Part shown: in pieces, positions 11,150 through 23,637 of the stretch | Position numbering within the stretch: position 1 is the stretch's first letter | Layout of the letters: every line of letters starts with the position of its first letter | NCBI RefSeq assembly: GCF_000006565.2 | Contig: NC_031473.1 | Coordinates: 1,717,441 to 1,781,440 of the forward strand | Direction of reading: 5' to 3' | Length of the DNA: 64,000 nucleotides | Origin: Toxoplasma gondii ME49 | Taxonomy: Eukaryota; Apicomplexa; Conoidasida; Eucoccidiorida; Sarcocystidae | The notes under the pieces: model-generated | What the model was told of the DNA's origin: nothing | Seen by the model: only the letters and a program-made list of their open reading frames with translations | The model's database searches: none | Made by a program: the position numbers and the translations under genes

Positions 11150-14100
11150 ACCGCCAGTCCTGCTGTTTTGGACTTTCATGAAGAAATCTATGCGTCCAAG
11201 AAAATGAGCAGCTGTGAAACATCGGAAGAAAACGATAGCCAGTGCGAGGGGGGGACGGGGTCTTCAGGAAAAGGGAGACACGGATACAGATTGGTAGAGT
11301 TCAAGGAGAGGGAAAAAGGCAGGAACAAGATGGAAGCAGAGATAGGAGAAGGCGACTCCGTTAAATGATGTGAATTCTTTCGGTGTAACACGGGGTCTTG
11401 CTGCATCGTGCGATGCTGGGAGAAAGTGTCGCTGCGCTTGGGAAGGATGGGGAGGTGCGAGGGGGACCGAGGGAAACTTCCTTCAGGCTTTTCTGATGAA
11501 ATCGGTAAGAGAAGAAAGACAAACAGGCCGATACCGAAAAAGGACAATGCTCCGAAAAGCCTTTGGCGTGGGGAAATGAAGGTCTGGGAATAAGAAACGG
11601 CCTCTTCACAGACGCGTAGAGAAAGAGGCGTCCATACCCACCCGTGTGTGTATATACTGACTGGTGTCTGAGAGATGAGCTGTGCCTCCGTGCACATATG
11701 TATACATATCGGTTGTGCATGCGTTCGTGGGTAGAAACCTGCGTTTTGAGATGATGTTAGGGTGTTGCAGAGTACCGATGTACACGCGAAGATCACTTCC
11801 ATGCATAAGGCAAACTGTTGCACAAAACCTATAAGTGACTATTTGCCACTATGTAGATTCAATTCTGTGTAAGTGCGTGGTTAGCCTGCGTGTCTTCAAC
11901 ACTTGCGACTCTCTTGGTCGTGGTGTCAGTGTACAAGGACTTTTTTGAGTATACATGTACAGTATACATATACAACTATACGCGTATGCGTGGAAGCTTG
12001 TAAGCAGAAAAGCAATGCCCGGCACTGTTGAAAGAGGAACCATGCTTGATTAAACGCTGAAGCGTTTAGGAGACTGTCTCCAGCCTTTCTCCTCATTGCA
12101 TGGGACTCGTTTAGCGAGGCGAGAGGGTGACGTGTCTATAGTCAGACGGACCATGTCGCTGCTCTCGTTTTTTCGCGTTCGTCTCCCGAGGGCTTCCGTG
12201 GAAGCATCCGGCGGCTGCCCTCTCGGCGAGTGTCCTCGCTTTTCATCTATTCCAGAACTTTGTACATGTTCGGAAATACTCTTAGGGGTTCCCTTTTTTC
12301 TCAAAGAAACTGGCGTCATGCAGGGCCAACGTGGTCGCTTCTGTGTTGTTTGTGTTCCGGTTTTACGGGGAGTTGATGCTTAGGGTCTCGTCTTCCTTAT
12401 CAGCCCTCTCCTCCTTTCTTGGGGCGTACCTTTCTCATCTAGGAGCTGCCTGTGAGTTGATAAGTTGGCGAATCTTCAGTGCCTCTTTTCGCGGTTTGAT
12501 CGCCGTGGTAGCACTGACAAACTTCACAAACGACCCGAAACTTCGACACTCATTCACGAGCGTCGTGCCTGTCCACCAGGGTGCTCTGATAACGCTTACA
12601 AGCACTCTTTTGCAGACCCGCCCACTCTGTGCGTCGACAGTGTTGATCCGCTGAGCACCGACAGCGTTTCGCTCTTTCGCAGGTTACACTCTTTTAGTCT
12701 GATTTTAAGTAAGCCGTGAGCTAAACTTGACAGTCTAAACCATTCGTCCAACTCGTGGTACGTACTCCTGAGAAAAAAGGTTGCTTTTGTAAACTAGGAA
12801 CGTGTCACATCGTACTCACAACCCTGGCTCACATTTCCACTGAATGGTATATATCTCGATTAAGGGAATCAGGGAAATCGTGACCTAAAAACGTAGTGAA
12901 GTTTATAACTACTTCCATTTTTATCGTTTGTAGTGAAGGAATGTTCGCAGGTACTCTCAAGCTATTGCATATGAACACAGGATGCTCGCCGTGAACGAAG
13001 GATCCCTTCTGGCGCCATTTGCACGCTCAGCAGTTTGAGAGGATGACGAAGTGTCGCCTTTCACCCTTCGAGGTAGAAAAATAAACGTAAATCGCGGGAA
13101 GCCGTTCCTTACATGTCCAGGATAACCCTGTCAAACGAATTATACAAGGATCGGCACCATTCAAATGTCCACTCTGTGTATGGATCAACTCTCGTTTTCA
13201 AAGCGTTGTCTGGTTCCCGCAAATGCTGTCCGTCCCACCCGTGTCAATGAGAACACTGAGGATAATGATTTCCACGTTTGTTTCTGAGTTATATAACGGT
13301 CACAGGACTCAGCGGGAATGTTCAAACGGAAATAACTGGCACTCGTCGTATTTACTCCGCAGAGAAATGTCGCTTCTCTAAACCTAGCAGTCCATTTTTA
13401 TCATGTGAAACAGGAAGTCAACTTGTCGGGAGCGGCTGTTTTGTTGATTTTGTGGGCACAGTGACAGCGAGCAAACCAGGATGCTGCTAGGAGGGGTGAC
13501 TTTTCCTGTGTTTGCAGAAACAGGATTCTCTGGTCGTTTCCATCAACTGTACATCTCTGGACTTTTTTCCGGTCAAACGATACCGGCATGCCGAACTGCT
13601 CCAAGCCCCCTGCACTGATTACTAACCGGGTCCCGGTTCTACTGTGTTACGAAGGAGGGCACTGGCATTGATTTATATAGGTGTGATAGTTCCATTAAAC
13701 CAAACTGCTCATTTGAAAGAGCGGAGTGCATCTCTCTTGCACATAACTCTATCCTTTAAGAAGTCCGCTGCACCGGCGAACTGCTGTGAATGTGGGGTTC
13801 GAAAGATCAGGTTCTCCATTCAAAGCCTTGTCGCGATGAACACTCATCCCAGAAGAATGCATTAACAACACGGAAAAGCCCGGTAAATCTGCAAGGAAAC
13901 TTTATGGACGAAGACAGGTGGAAACGACCCTTGTGGCCGCAGGACAGCGGGTTCAAAGATGTTTCCAGGTTAGGGGAAACTCGGCGTTTCTGTAGTTTTC
14001 AGAGCTACGACTCCCTTTTTGCTCACTTCCGAAAGAGGTGAACCGACAGACGCAGCGACCATCAAATGCACTCGTAACGAGTGACTCCTTAGAGTCCAAT

Positions 14101-14155
14101 CAATCAAAAAGTGCTTCCGTAAAGAGCTTAGCGCGCACGCACGCACGCGCTTCCG

Positions 14156-14191
<36 letters not shown>

Positions 14192-14664
14192 GTACGTGCG
14201 TAATACGGGCATTAACATCAGCAAAGATGTATATCTAAATGTGCTTGGGTGTGTGGGTATAGTTGTTGCCCCCACTGTACTCACAGTGTGACAGTGAGAA
14301 ACGTGTCGAGACAATTCGCTGTGGGTTTTCTGGGGAGAAAAAACGGACAAACTGCACTTTTAAATTCAAAAATCCCATAGGGTTCACACTTTCTCTGCTT
14401 CACGGCGGAGCTGTGCGAGAGGATATCCCAACATCTGAAACTCCACCCTTGACCCCTACGGAATCGATGAGCCACAAAACCTTTCAAAACCCGCAGTTCT
14501 CACGCACAACCCGCGCGTTGTATGTCCACTTCTCTCGCCTCGCCTTACTTGTCACACTCGGTCCCCATCTCCTTTTCGTTCTTCCCGCGAAAAAAACGCC
14601 CATTTCTGTGTTTTCTGCGGGTGCAACGTCTCGCACTGTCGCCACCGGATTGTTAGTGTACTGA
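11150..14664. other. Convergent intergenic region between membrane protein and CWC27
   Basis: The flanking genes point towards each other, so this stretch should hold both 3' untranslated regions. No frame has a recognisable domain. An 89-codon minus-strand frame at 12050-12319 is compositionally protein-like but has no supporting start context or splice partner. Confidence 0.5.
14156..14187. repeat. (TA)n microsatellite
   Basis: About 16 uninterrupted TA units, preceded by a CGCA-type repeat. It is in non-coding sequence 3' of CWC27. Confidence 0.95.
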
Positions 14665-17141
14665 TCACCATTTCGGAACCTCTCGCATGCCATTTTCGTT
14701 GGTTCTGCCTTGTTCCCGCCTTCTGTTGGCTGCACGTTGCCTCTTCACTTCGTCACTCATGCCCTTGAGAGGATCGAAGACGACTACAGAGGCAGCAGCT
14801 CGTGCCTCGTCGAGCTCGTAGGCTCGGGCACTGTCGACTGCGAATTTTAGCCCACCGTTGTTGAGCCAAGAGCCATCGCTTTCGTCCACTTCCTCGTCTA
14901 AATCAGGAAGCAACGCGTTCAAAGTGCCAGCCTCTGCCTGCGATCTCTTGTCTTCACCGGGCCTCGAAGACGCAGACACGCCGCCCCTCGAGACTGTCTC
15001 CCTAAACCCGTTCGCAGGCGCCGCCGAAGTTCGGAGCCGGCGCAGCTGAAAAAAACGAAGCAAAAAAGAGAGGATAAAGTCCGGAGAGAGGTGCAGGATG
15101 AATGTCACAGCGACAAGGAGAGAAGAAATTGAGACACAGAGAGGAGAAGCTTTCAGGGAAAAGAACGAGATAGGGAACACACGTCAGAGTGAAACAGGCA
15201 AGAAGAAATCAAAACAGAGAGAGAAGACAAGAAGGCAAGGGCAGAGCATGCATAAGCGGGGCACAAAGAACGAGAACGCGGGAGCGACAGACGAAAGAGG
15301 AAAGCAAGAGTGCGAAGCACTCTGCGGTCAGGCAAAAAAACATCACACGACAGGGGGAGAAGAGCAGCGCAGAAAAATAAGGAATAGCGGCCAAGAGACG
15401 GTACGGGCGACGGTGTGGACTGGGAAGGAGCAGTCGACGAGAAAGGAAACAGACACGCTCAGACGAACGCATCCACATATGCTCTCCATAAAGAAAATGC
15501 TGAACAGACAGGCATGCGACTAGCCGTAGGAAGAGACGATAGGGCATTTGCGACTGACGGATAGACGGGAGCATGGCCGAGTACAGACAGAAAAGACGAA
15601 GAAGCCGGCGAACCAAGATCAACAAGGAGATGTGTCGACCTCACCAAACCGCTCACACATGCATCAACCTTTGTGCTCTCCTCTCTTCCCTCCCATTCCT
15701 CCTCTCCTTTGCCGTTTCGCTTCTCCGACCTCCTTCGTTGTTTTGCTTCTCTCTCTTCTTGTTGTGCTCTTTTTCTTCTCGTTGGATTCCTCACCTGAGC
15801 AGTGAACATTTCGAGTTTCTGCATGGTGGTATCTTGTCGTCTTTGCTCTCCCTTGTCTTTCTTCTTCAAAAGAAAGAATTGTCTGCGCTTCTCCGCCTCC
15901 GTCATGAGGTCGCTGTTTTCCATTTTGTTGCGATCTGCATGCGAGCCCTGGAGAGCGCTGCCGACGCCAGTGCGCAGGCGCAGAGCGTCGACGTGCGTTC
16001 TTCTCTCGTCGTCGCTGTCGCTGCGTCGCCCCCGTTTCGCCTTTCGTCTCTCTGCTCCCTCACTGTCGCTGTCGGAAGAGCAAGCTGAGTCTCTTCCTTC
16101 GTATCCTCTGCTTCTGTCTCTCCTCTGACGCTGTCCGTCTCCTGTCGGAGGTTCACTGCGAGAGGACAGAGCAGCGAGGCGCGCGCGAACCCCCTCCAGC
16201 ACACTGGGACCGGTCTCCCTTGCTTTCTGTTCTTCCTGCCACTCCAGCTCTTCTTCGTCGTCTTCTGCTCGCTCTCGTTCGCCTTCTCTGTCCGGCTTCC
16301 AGCTATCTCGAAGGAGATGGGGGTCGTCCAGCAGGTCGTGGGCGCTGAGTTTCTTTCCAGTCTCCGGCGTGGACCCCTCTTCCTCATCGCCGAAGGAGAG
16401 AAGTTTCTTGTCGGCTTTTCGCAGTTTCGCTCGCGCCGCCTCGGCCTCTTCTTCTCGCAGTGCGCTGCCTTGAGATCTGGCTCGACCTTCGGTTGTGCGA
16501 CCGCCAGCTGCTCGTGCACGTTTCCGTTCGTCCTTCTGCGCCGGCGGTGCGTCCGGCAACCTGCGAGGCACCAGGTCTTCAAAGGGGTTCCAGAGAACAT
16601 CCACGCTTTTGATGAATGGCGGAGTCATGGGCCGGTCTTCCTTGCCGACTTCCAGGTCGTTGAACTTCATCAAGTTGTACAGAGTGTGTCCAGTGACTTT
16701 GCCGAAGAGTGTGTACGCGTTGTTCAAGACGTCCGCGCGCGCCAGCGTGATGAAGAACTGGTTCCCGTTCGTCCCCAGGCTCCGGCCTCGCTCGTCGTTC
16801 TCGGCATCCTTCGACGAACGACCCAAGTTGGCAACCCCCACCAACCCCCGGTAGCGGAACTTCAGGCGGGGATGCGTCTCGACATCGAACGGCTTGCCAT
16901 CGAACGTCGTGTCGGCGCCGCCGCGACCTGTTCCCGTGGGGTCGCCTCCCTGGACGATAAAGTCCTTAACAACTCGGTGGAAAATTGTGTTCACGTAGTA
17001 CCCCTCCAGGCAGAGCTGCACAAAGTTCCTGCATGCGAGCGGACACTCCCGCGCCCAAAGCTCGACGTCCAAATCCCCCAACGAAGTGTGCAAAACTACC
17101 TTGCCCCGCGTCGACGGCTCGTGCACGTACACCTCAGACAT
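14665..17141 (-). CDS. CWC27: CWC27-like spliceosome-associated cyclophilin (peptidyl-prolyl isomerase fold)
   Basis: There are two coding exons: 17141-15795 and 15045-14665. The donor CAG|GTGAGG and acceptor TTTTTTCAG join them in phase 0, giving 575 residues. Residues about 12-178 are a cyclophilin domain with the FHR, DFIVQGGD and NGNQFFIT motifs. What identifies the CWC27 family is what follows: a conserved NPFED block after the domain, a LLSFGDEEE motif, SAHDLLDDPHL, a long charged Arg/Glu region, and a short C-terminal segment with a conserved Trp-Leu pair and a FDPLKG motif, here on the second exon. CWC27 is a component of the activated spliceosome in the nucleus. The position of the catalytic His of cyclophilin A reads Tyr (LNNAYTLFGKV), so isomerase activity is doubtful, as in other CWC27 proteins. 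The 749-base intron is the only one seen. Confidence 0.93.
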
Positions 17142-18844
17142 CTTGACGAGAGACGAGAAGCCAGTGAGGTGCACAAACAAAACGCGGTCGAAAACGTAGG
17201 GTTGCCGAACCGGGGAGCGGGGCGAGACAGAGACACCGGACGACGAAGGAAATACGTTGATGAGGACGAAGAGAGGCACAAAGATCGACGCGAGACCGTG
17301 GAGGAGACGTAGACAGAGAGAGACGGAAACGAAGGAGGGAGAGAAACGCGGAGAGAGCAAAAGTGAGGCACAAATGGATAGAGAAAAAGAGCAAGGGACA
17401 GAGGCGGCGGAGAAAGCGTAGGAGGAGGTGTGAGTGCTGGAAGCAGAGGGCGAGAGCAGAAGAGAACTGGATGCATGGACAAGAAACTTCGCCGGGAAAT
17501 TGGAAAAAACGCGGGGGAGTCTCGAAGATCGATCGAGAGAATTCACACTCCATGTACCAGCACTCGGAGGCGCATGGAAAAAAGAGACACCCCGAGACCG
17601 AAGAGACAGAAAAACGAGCGGGCAAATAGAAAGGAAGACTGCGGCCGCAAATGCAAACAAAGGCCTTTACATCTTTCCTTGGCACAAACTCCCGGAAAAA
17701 GTATCAGGACCCCCAAATGTCGAGGATCGCCGCCCCGCCCGTTTGTGTCTCTTAGAGGGAGCAGCGATGGCGTTGCTCTTTGCAAACATCTGCTACAAAA
17801 ATGCGTATTTTTTTCTTTCTTCCTCTTTCTTTTTTCCCTCAAGGATTCCATAAGCAGGCGCTTGCCTGCTCTGTACACAGCCGCTGTCGCTCTCGTTCTT
17901 CTCTCGTGACCCCTCGCCGCTCGTAGACTGTCTGCCTCTTTGTTCGTGCCTCTATATCTTTCAATCTGAGAACTGAGTGAGGCGAGTTAAGCGATCTGGT
18001 CGTTCTTTTTTCCCATTAAGACGCGGAAAAAAACATCAGACGGAAAGCGAGAAGAGACAGCGTGTCAGCGCTGTGCTCGACTGTGCGCGACATGCATGGA
18101 AAACCCGACGTTTCGGAGCTGGGAAACTCTTCTCAAACATCGAGCAACCACCGCGTGTTCATCATGGAAAAATACATGTATTTTAATATTTCAAACAAGT
18201 GAACAAAGGGGAAATAGAGTTATACGTCTGTCGGTGGGAATACGTCATGCGGTATCTAGTAAGCACACGCGGACTACACGGTGGATGGCTACCATGGTGA
18301 AGAAGCAGAAACCGCACTCGATCCGTAGAGCATTTCGGTTGCTGTAGGAATACCTGATGCATATAGATACAATGCTCTATATATACCTAAATGACACATT
18401 TATATCTGTCTTTCTGTATCCATATATCCATATAAATATGGAACTGCATATAGATACAATACTCTATATATACCTAAATGACACATTTATGTCTGTCTTT
18501 CTATATCCATATATCCATATAAATATGGAACTTCTTCCCCAGGAACTCTCGTGAAATGAATCGACTATCTCTATATAAGGTAAATGCGCAGGCATGCTCT
18601 ATAGGAGTGTCTGTATCGTAAAAGAGGCCAGGTTGTACTCCTGGAAAAGCTATTTTTGTCCGGCAGCGACCATGCTGGGCGTATCTGTTCATTCTTTGTG
18701 CCGCTCAAGTCACTGACGCTTCAAGGGTCAAAAGCAGGGTGCCTCAGCGTGCAAGCTGCTACACAGCTGCAGGGGAGTCCCTTTTCAGCACGCTCCCAGG
18801 TGTATATGGATTTAAGTCCTTCTCAGAGTCGTCGGGTATGTCTT
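17142..18844. other. Region upstream of CWC27 with tandem repeat, no gene seen
   Basis: It lies between the start of CWC27 and the 3' end of the small basic protein gene, both on the minus strand, so it should hold the CWC27 promoter and 5' leader. The purine-rich minus-strand leader is open far upstream of the CWC27 ATG but encodes only Ser/Leu/Phe-rich low-complexity sequence. Confidence 0.45.
18359..18532. repeat. Two-copy 87-base tandem repeat
   Basis: Unit 1 is 18359-18445 and unit 2 is 18446-18532. The copies differ at only a few positions and both contain CTATATATACCTAAATGACA. It is AT-rich and non-coding. Confidence 0.95.
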
Positions 18845-19723
18845 TCATACCGGAACCTCGAGAAGAAACTTCTCCTGTGTAGTGAGAACATCGAGACATT
18901 TCATGCTTGTATGTTCACCCGCAGAAATTAGAGTGTCGCGGTAGACGCATATCCATCTGTGTCCACCACGGGCGATATGTATGTATGTATATATGTATGT
19001 ATGTATATATATATATATATACGTAGATAGCTACCCTTGTCTTTGTGTATCTCTGTTCGTAAGAACCTGTGGGTGAGCAGGGAGGGGAACGAGGCTGAAT
19101 CGAGAGGCTCTTCTTCTTCGGCGCCCACTGAGGTGGATACTGTGTGACAAACGTGGCACCGAAAGCGTTCCCGCTAGTAAAGATTCGCTTTGCCTTCTTT
19201 GGGTCGGTCACAGCACACTAGAAGGTCAACACTAAAGTAAGTGCCGAAATCCGTACATACGAATAGCTATATATAAAAGTGTATACATGTGTGCGCTTCT
19301 TCTGTACTGAAAAGCTGCCGGTACACTATGGAACGGGGATCCCCGACTGTTGGAGTCATCGACGAAGTCCACCAACGGTACGGAACGAATCCCACCATCG
19401 GAGGCGACATACCGCCTCCCCGTTTTGAGAAGGTTTCTGATTCTTGCGCTTTTCTTCGCTTCCAAACTCTTTTCGCGCTTTTTGTCTGGATGGAAAACAA
19501 CCTTGGGCATATAGAGAGGCTCGTTCATTGCGGTGCCCTCCGGTACAGGCTGGCAAAGACGACGTCTCACCGGACGAAAGCGCACCAGCGGCGCGCATGC
19601 CACAAACGCTGCCACGAAAATGGGGAGAAAAGACGAAGTCAGACTGCTTTCCAGTGGATTTCCTTGGGAAGACTCTTGACGGCGCGCGCGCTCGAAATGC
19701 ATTCTGCGTACCTGCTTGGACAT
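18845..19723 (-). CDS. Small basic protein of about 111 residues built from micro-exons, function unknown
   Basis: Hand splicing gives exons 19723-19712, 19608-19571, 19485-19413, 19217-19035 and 18874-18845. The first three junctions have good signals: donor CAG|GTACGC, acceptor CCCCATTTTCGTGGCAG, donor CCG|GTGAGA, acceptor TTTTCCATCCAG and donor GCG|GTATGT. Their phases (0, 2, 0) agree at every step. The product begins MSKQ, then a Trp/Arg-rich segment, a Lys/Glu-rich stretch, and a segment with natural composition (TDPKKAKRIFTSGNAFG, then QYPPQWAPKKK). The last junction (donor AGG|GTAGCT) and the stop at 18845 are less certain. High Lys/Arg content would suit a ribosomal or nucleic-acid-binding protein, but I recognise no family. 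It is divergently arranged with the C2/CUE gene. Confidence 0.5.
18987..19020. repeat. TA/TATG microsatellite
   Basis: TATG repeats pass into a TA run. In the small-gene model this lies in the last intron, next to the least certain donor. Confidence 0.9.
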
Positions 19724-20897
19724 TTTCGCGCCTCTCACTCAGAAACACCAGTTCCGCTGTCGGCGAAACGGGGTAGCGGGCAGGCCGCGACGAGAGACGA
19801 GGGAAAGCGTGCTCAAAAAGCTTCCACTACTGGTTCGGGTCTCGGCGAGAGGGACGGGACGACTATGCGAGAGAGACGGGACGACTCTGGGAACGAGGAC
19901 AGGCAACAACGCTAGTAGTGGCAGACACTTCCTGCGCTCCTTTTCGAGCGATATCGCCGCTTCGCCTCTCATCGTTTACCCGACTTCTTGCCCCCCGTCC
20001 TTGCGTCCAGCTTTTTCCGGACGCACCCGCAGAGAGAACGGTCGAGCTGTTTTGTCACGAAGCCCGAGGAAAACTCGGGAAAGTGGCACATTCCGTGTCA
20101 GCTTCCGTTTACACTGCGACTGCGACTCTTTGGGTGTACATACACTCCGACTCTACACCGCTTTCGTTTTGGCTTCGGATTCGTTCCACCCTCGTCGGTC
20201 ATTCCATACCGCTTACTACTAAACTTCGTATGCTGAGGCTGATCTCGTTAGGCTCTTGGTGTATACCTTCCTGGATCAGGGAAACCCCGGATGCTTTCTC
20301 GTTTCCCTACTCTTCTTTTCGAGAAACATCGTCCAAAGCGCGACGGCTAAACGGGACACCTGCGTACCGCCATCGACGTCGTCATCCCCTTTCAATCTGT
20401 CCGATCCACCGGCAAGATTTGTGCCATTTGCGCTTCTCTCTCTCTGTCACGTTCCGTCGAGTTGCGTTTCTCCGCGCGCAAACCGTATCGCGGCCCAGTC
20501 GCTCCGCCGCACCGGCAGTTCCATCCCTCGTTGACTTAAGCAGCCATCGCCTGTGCGCACTTTCGCGACATTTCGAGACCGTTTTCTAGGGCGTTTGCCT
20601 TTTCTTAGCAGGGCGTGCAGGCACAAGGGCAGACACGCACCATCCACGTTCTAGGTGAAACTCTCCTTTTGTAGTCCAGCGTCTCTCGCTTGCTACTCCC
20701 CGTACCTGCCGTCTCTTTTCCTCGAGTTTTTTCTCACACTCCCCCTCTTTCTTTTTGGCGTTTGACCCCCACTTCTCACGAGTTGAACTTGCATCCCGAT
20801 CCTGGCTTTTGGCGCCCCAAATCCCGTTTGTCTTTCGGGCCGCGTCAACCGCAACCTCCCCGTCGTTCGTCCCGCGCCTCTTTGCCCAAGGTCCACC
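19724..20897. promoter_or_regulatory. Putative bidirectional promoter with WGAGACG motifs
   Basis: The start of the small basic protein (minus) and of the C2/CUE gene (plus) face each other across 1.2 kb. AGAGACG occurs at 19793-19799 and 19872-19878; WGAGACG is the heptamer described in several Toxoplasma promoters. A GACGGGACGACT-type element is directly repeated near 19851-19886. Motif presence is seen; promoter activity is inferred. Confidence 0.4.
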
Positions 20898-23179
20898 ATG
20901 TCGGCAGACGTCAGCGGAACGCCGGCGGTCCCGGCGTCGTTCATCGCGTCTGCGGTCGCGGAGAAGGAGGAAGAGAAGCAATCGCCTCCGTCGGCGTTCC
21001 AGATTCGCACGAACTCGGGCGTTCCGGCGCTGGGCATGTCGCAGACTGCTGGCGCGAGCGTGGGCTCAAACGGAGCGTCCGGTGTCTCCGACATCGGTCT
21101 GTTGCGCGATGAAGCGGCTTCTGGCCCAGCAGACCCGCGCTCCTTTGGGGCGGTGACCCGCGACCGAACCGTGGGGGTGGCCTCGGACGCCGCGCCCCTC
21201 GCGTCTGCGACAGGTGCAACTGAAGTGGTGAAGATCAAGGTGGTGATTTACGGGGGCCAAAATATGGACGGGAAGAAGTTGTATTGCAAGTTCTACCACG
21301 GCAGCTGCAAACACAAGACGTCCACGGCGGTCGCGCGCCGGAACCCGGAGTGGAAGGAGTGGTTTTCCATCACGCACTTGGTGAACAAACAGTCGCCTAT
21401 CCTCCGCATCGAGATATGGGGTGGCGGATTCCTCGGCAAAGAAGTCAAGGGATTCTGCGACGTCGACCTGTCTCCGGTTCTGCACGACCATGTCCTCATC
21501 GATGGCTTGTACGATGTGCGCGGGTGCGGCGGCCAGCTCCGCGTGAAGCTAATCAACATGGATCTCCTGCCTCGCTGGGAACGAACGATTGCGGCCGAGG
21601 CCGCTCTGCATGCAATTGGCGAAGAAGATCCTGAAGGCGTCCTCGCTCTCATGGTCGATGACGTCAAACGCATGTTCCCCGCCGTCCCGTACAAGGAAAT
21701 CGCTCTCACGCTCCGAGCCCACGACTGGAGGCGGGCCTTTGCCACCAACGAACTGAAAATCACAGGCGCAAAGAGAGCCCAAAGTAAGTCGCGTCGACAG
21801 CCGAGAAACGGAGTCACGAACCAGCAACGAATTCAACAACGATGAAACGCACACACACACACAAACTCGACAGACGGGTGCAGAATGCGGTTTCGTCTTT
21901 GTACTTGTATCTGCATGTTGAAGCCTACATTTTCCACGGATATAGAGAGGTGTGTTTTGCCCTGGACATACAGCTGAAGAAGCGCATGCACAATTGCGTT
22001 AAGAGTTTCGGAGGCTCCGTCTCGTCTCAGCTGCACAGGAGGAATCACAGACCGGTGGTGGATATTCGAGGGAATTTTTGCCGATGAATTCCTCTTCACC
22101 GGAACCGCCTTCAAGTCATGAGATAGGAGTCTCATCATTTTTCTTTCCCCTCACTGTCGTGACCTCAAATGCCTCTGAGGTTGTCGTTCGCTGTGCCTTA
22201 CTGTGTCTTGGAGGATTTCGCTGCTTGCTTGCACTGGCTGCCTTTGTGGGCCCGCTTTCGCTCTTGTTTCTCTATTGCACCGGGAAAAAGTAAACATGTG
22301 GCATAGGGTTTTCAAGTGAAGGGACGCACTTGCTTTTTGCGGTGTCGTTCAGCCACCGCGAACGTGAGAAAGCAGCGTTACATCGACGTCGGTGACCCTG
22401 GCGAAGGCTGCGTCGCTCTCGGCCTCGGGGCCGACGTCGGCGGGAAACACGAATCTTTCATGGAAAGGAAGGTAAGACATGTTCAAAATTCTACAGCGAC
22501 TGAGTTGCGTCTGTACTGCAGTTATAGGCATTTATACATGTGCATATACGTTTACATATATGCGTATGTGCCCGTATTTTTGTGTTTCTGTCCAAATTAT
22601 ATATATATATATATAAATATATTTAATTATGTAGATGTATATGCGTGTACGTATGCGTATATAAGCCTCTCTTTATAGACAGGTGCACTTGATTTACGAC
22701 GTATTTCATGTTTGTAGGAGCCAGATGCGAGTGATTTGTGCTGATTTATCTATGTGTACGTTTTGACCTGCGATGCTGTGACCCCCTTGACGCGAGGACA
22801 TCGAGCTTCACCTGCAGACACACAGACACACGTGGAGGGTTAGTAACTGAACTCATGATGATCGCGATTTTCTTCCAGAGCAGGAACAGGAAGGCCAGCA
22901 TGCTGCGTATTGTGCACGCGCGTACAGAGATACGTTCATGTCTTTGTGTATTTGCACTGCACAGAAACGGCAGCAAATTCGCGAGGTGGCGAAGATGTTG
23001 CCAGATGTCGATCTGGACGAAATCGAACAGTAAGTCTTCCCCCTCTCAAAAGTGAAAGTGACACAGGATTTATCAACTGCTGTATCTTTACATACATATA
23101 TCCATATATATATATATATATATATATATCTGCAAATATAGGTATCTCTGTATGTATAATGCTCTCTGTGCATTATGCA

Positions 23180-23220
<41 letters not shown>

Positions 23221-23591
23221 GTGGGGTGAGTTGCGTGTGTGGCGACTGCGTGTGAGTTACTAGGTCCCTTGCGTGCTTTTGTTTCCTGTTTACTTTTAGA
23301 GGGTGTCTGCGTTGTTTGCTCATTTTCTTTTTGGACATGGTGCAAACAAGCTGATACGTTTCCTCGTCTGCTTCTTTTTGTCAGCACACTGCGAACAAAC
23401 AACTGGAACGTTTGTGGCGCGGTTGACGAGTTGATTCTCGCACATCGCGAAACTGACATGCCGACAGAAAAGAAGGGCGATGGCGTGCGAATCACCAGAC
23501 TCGATACGACCGCTCAAGCTGGTATGTTTCCTCCCCAAACAGCATGCACGTTTGTGTTTATATATATATATATATGTACATATATGGATAG

Positions 23592-23637
<46 letters not shown>

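Noticed and set aside
11188..11823. 211-codon minus-strand frame
   Set aside because: Ser/Pro/Phe-rich composition without domain, start context or splice partner; it lies where the 3' untranslated region of the membrane protein is expected.
12050..12319. 89-codon minus-strand frame with ordinary composition
   Set aside because: No homology signal, no promoter or splice evidence, and it lies in a convergent 3' region.
16317..17312. 331-codon plus-strand frame
   Set aside because: It lies antisense to the cyclophilin domain of CWC27, whose motifs are unmistakable on the minus strand.
19232..19738. Contiguous minus-strand frame of about 163 codons with one hydrophobic segment
   Set aside because: Strong donor and acceptor sites inside it splice to a different frame with matching phases, so the hydrophobic segment is most likely intron.
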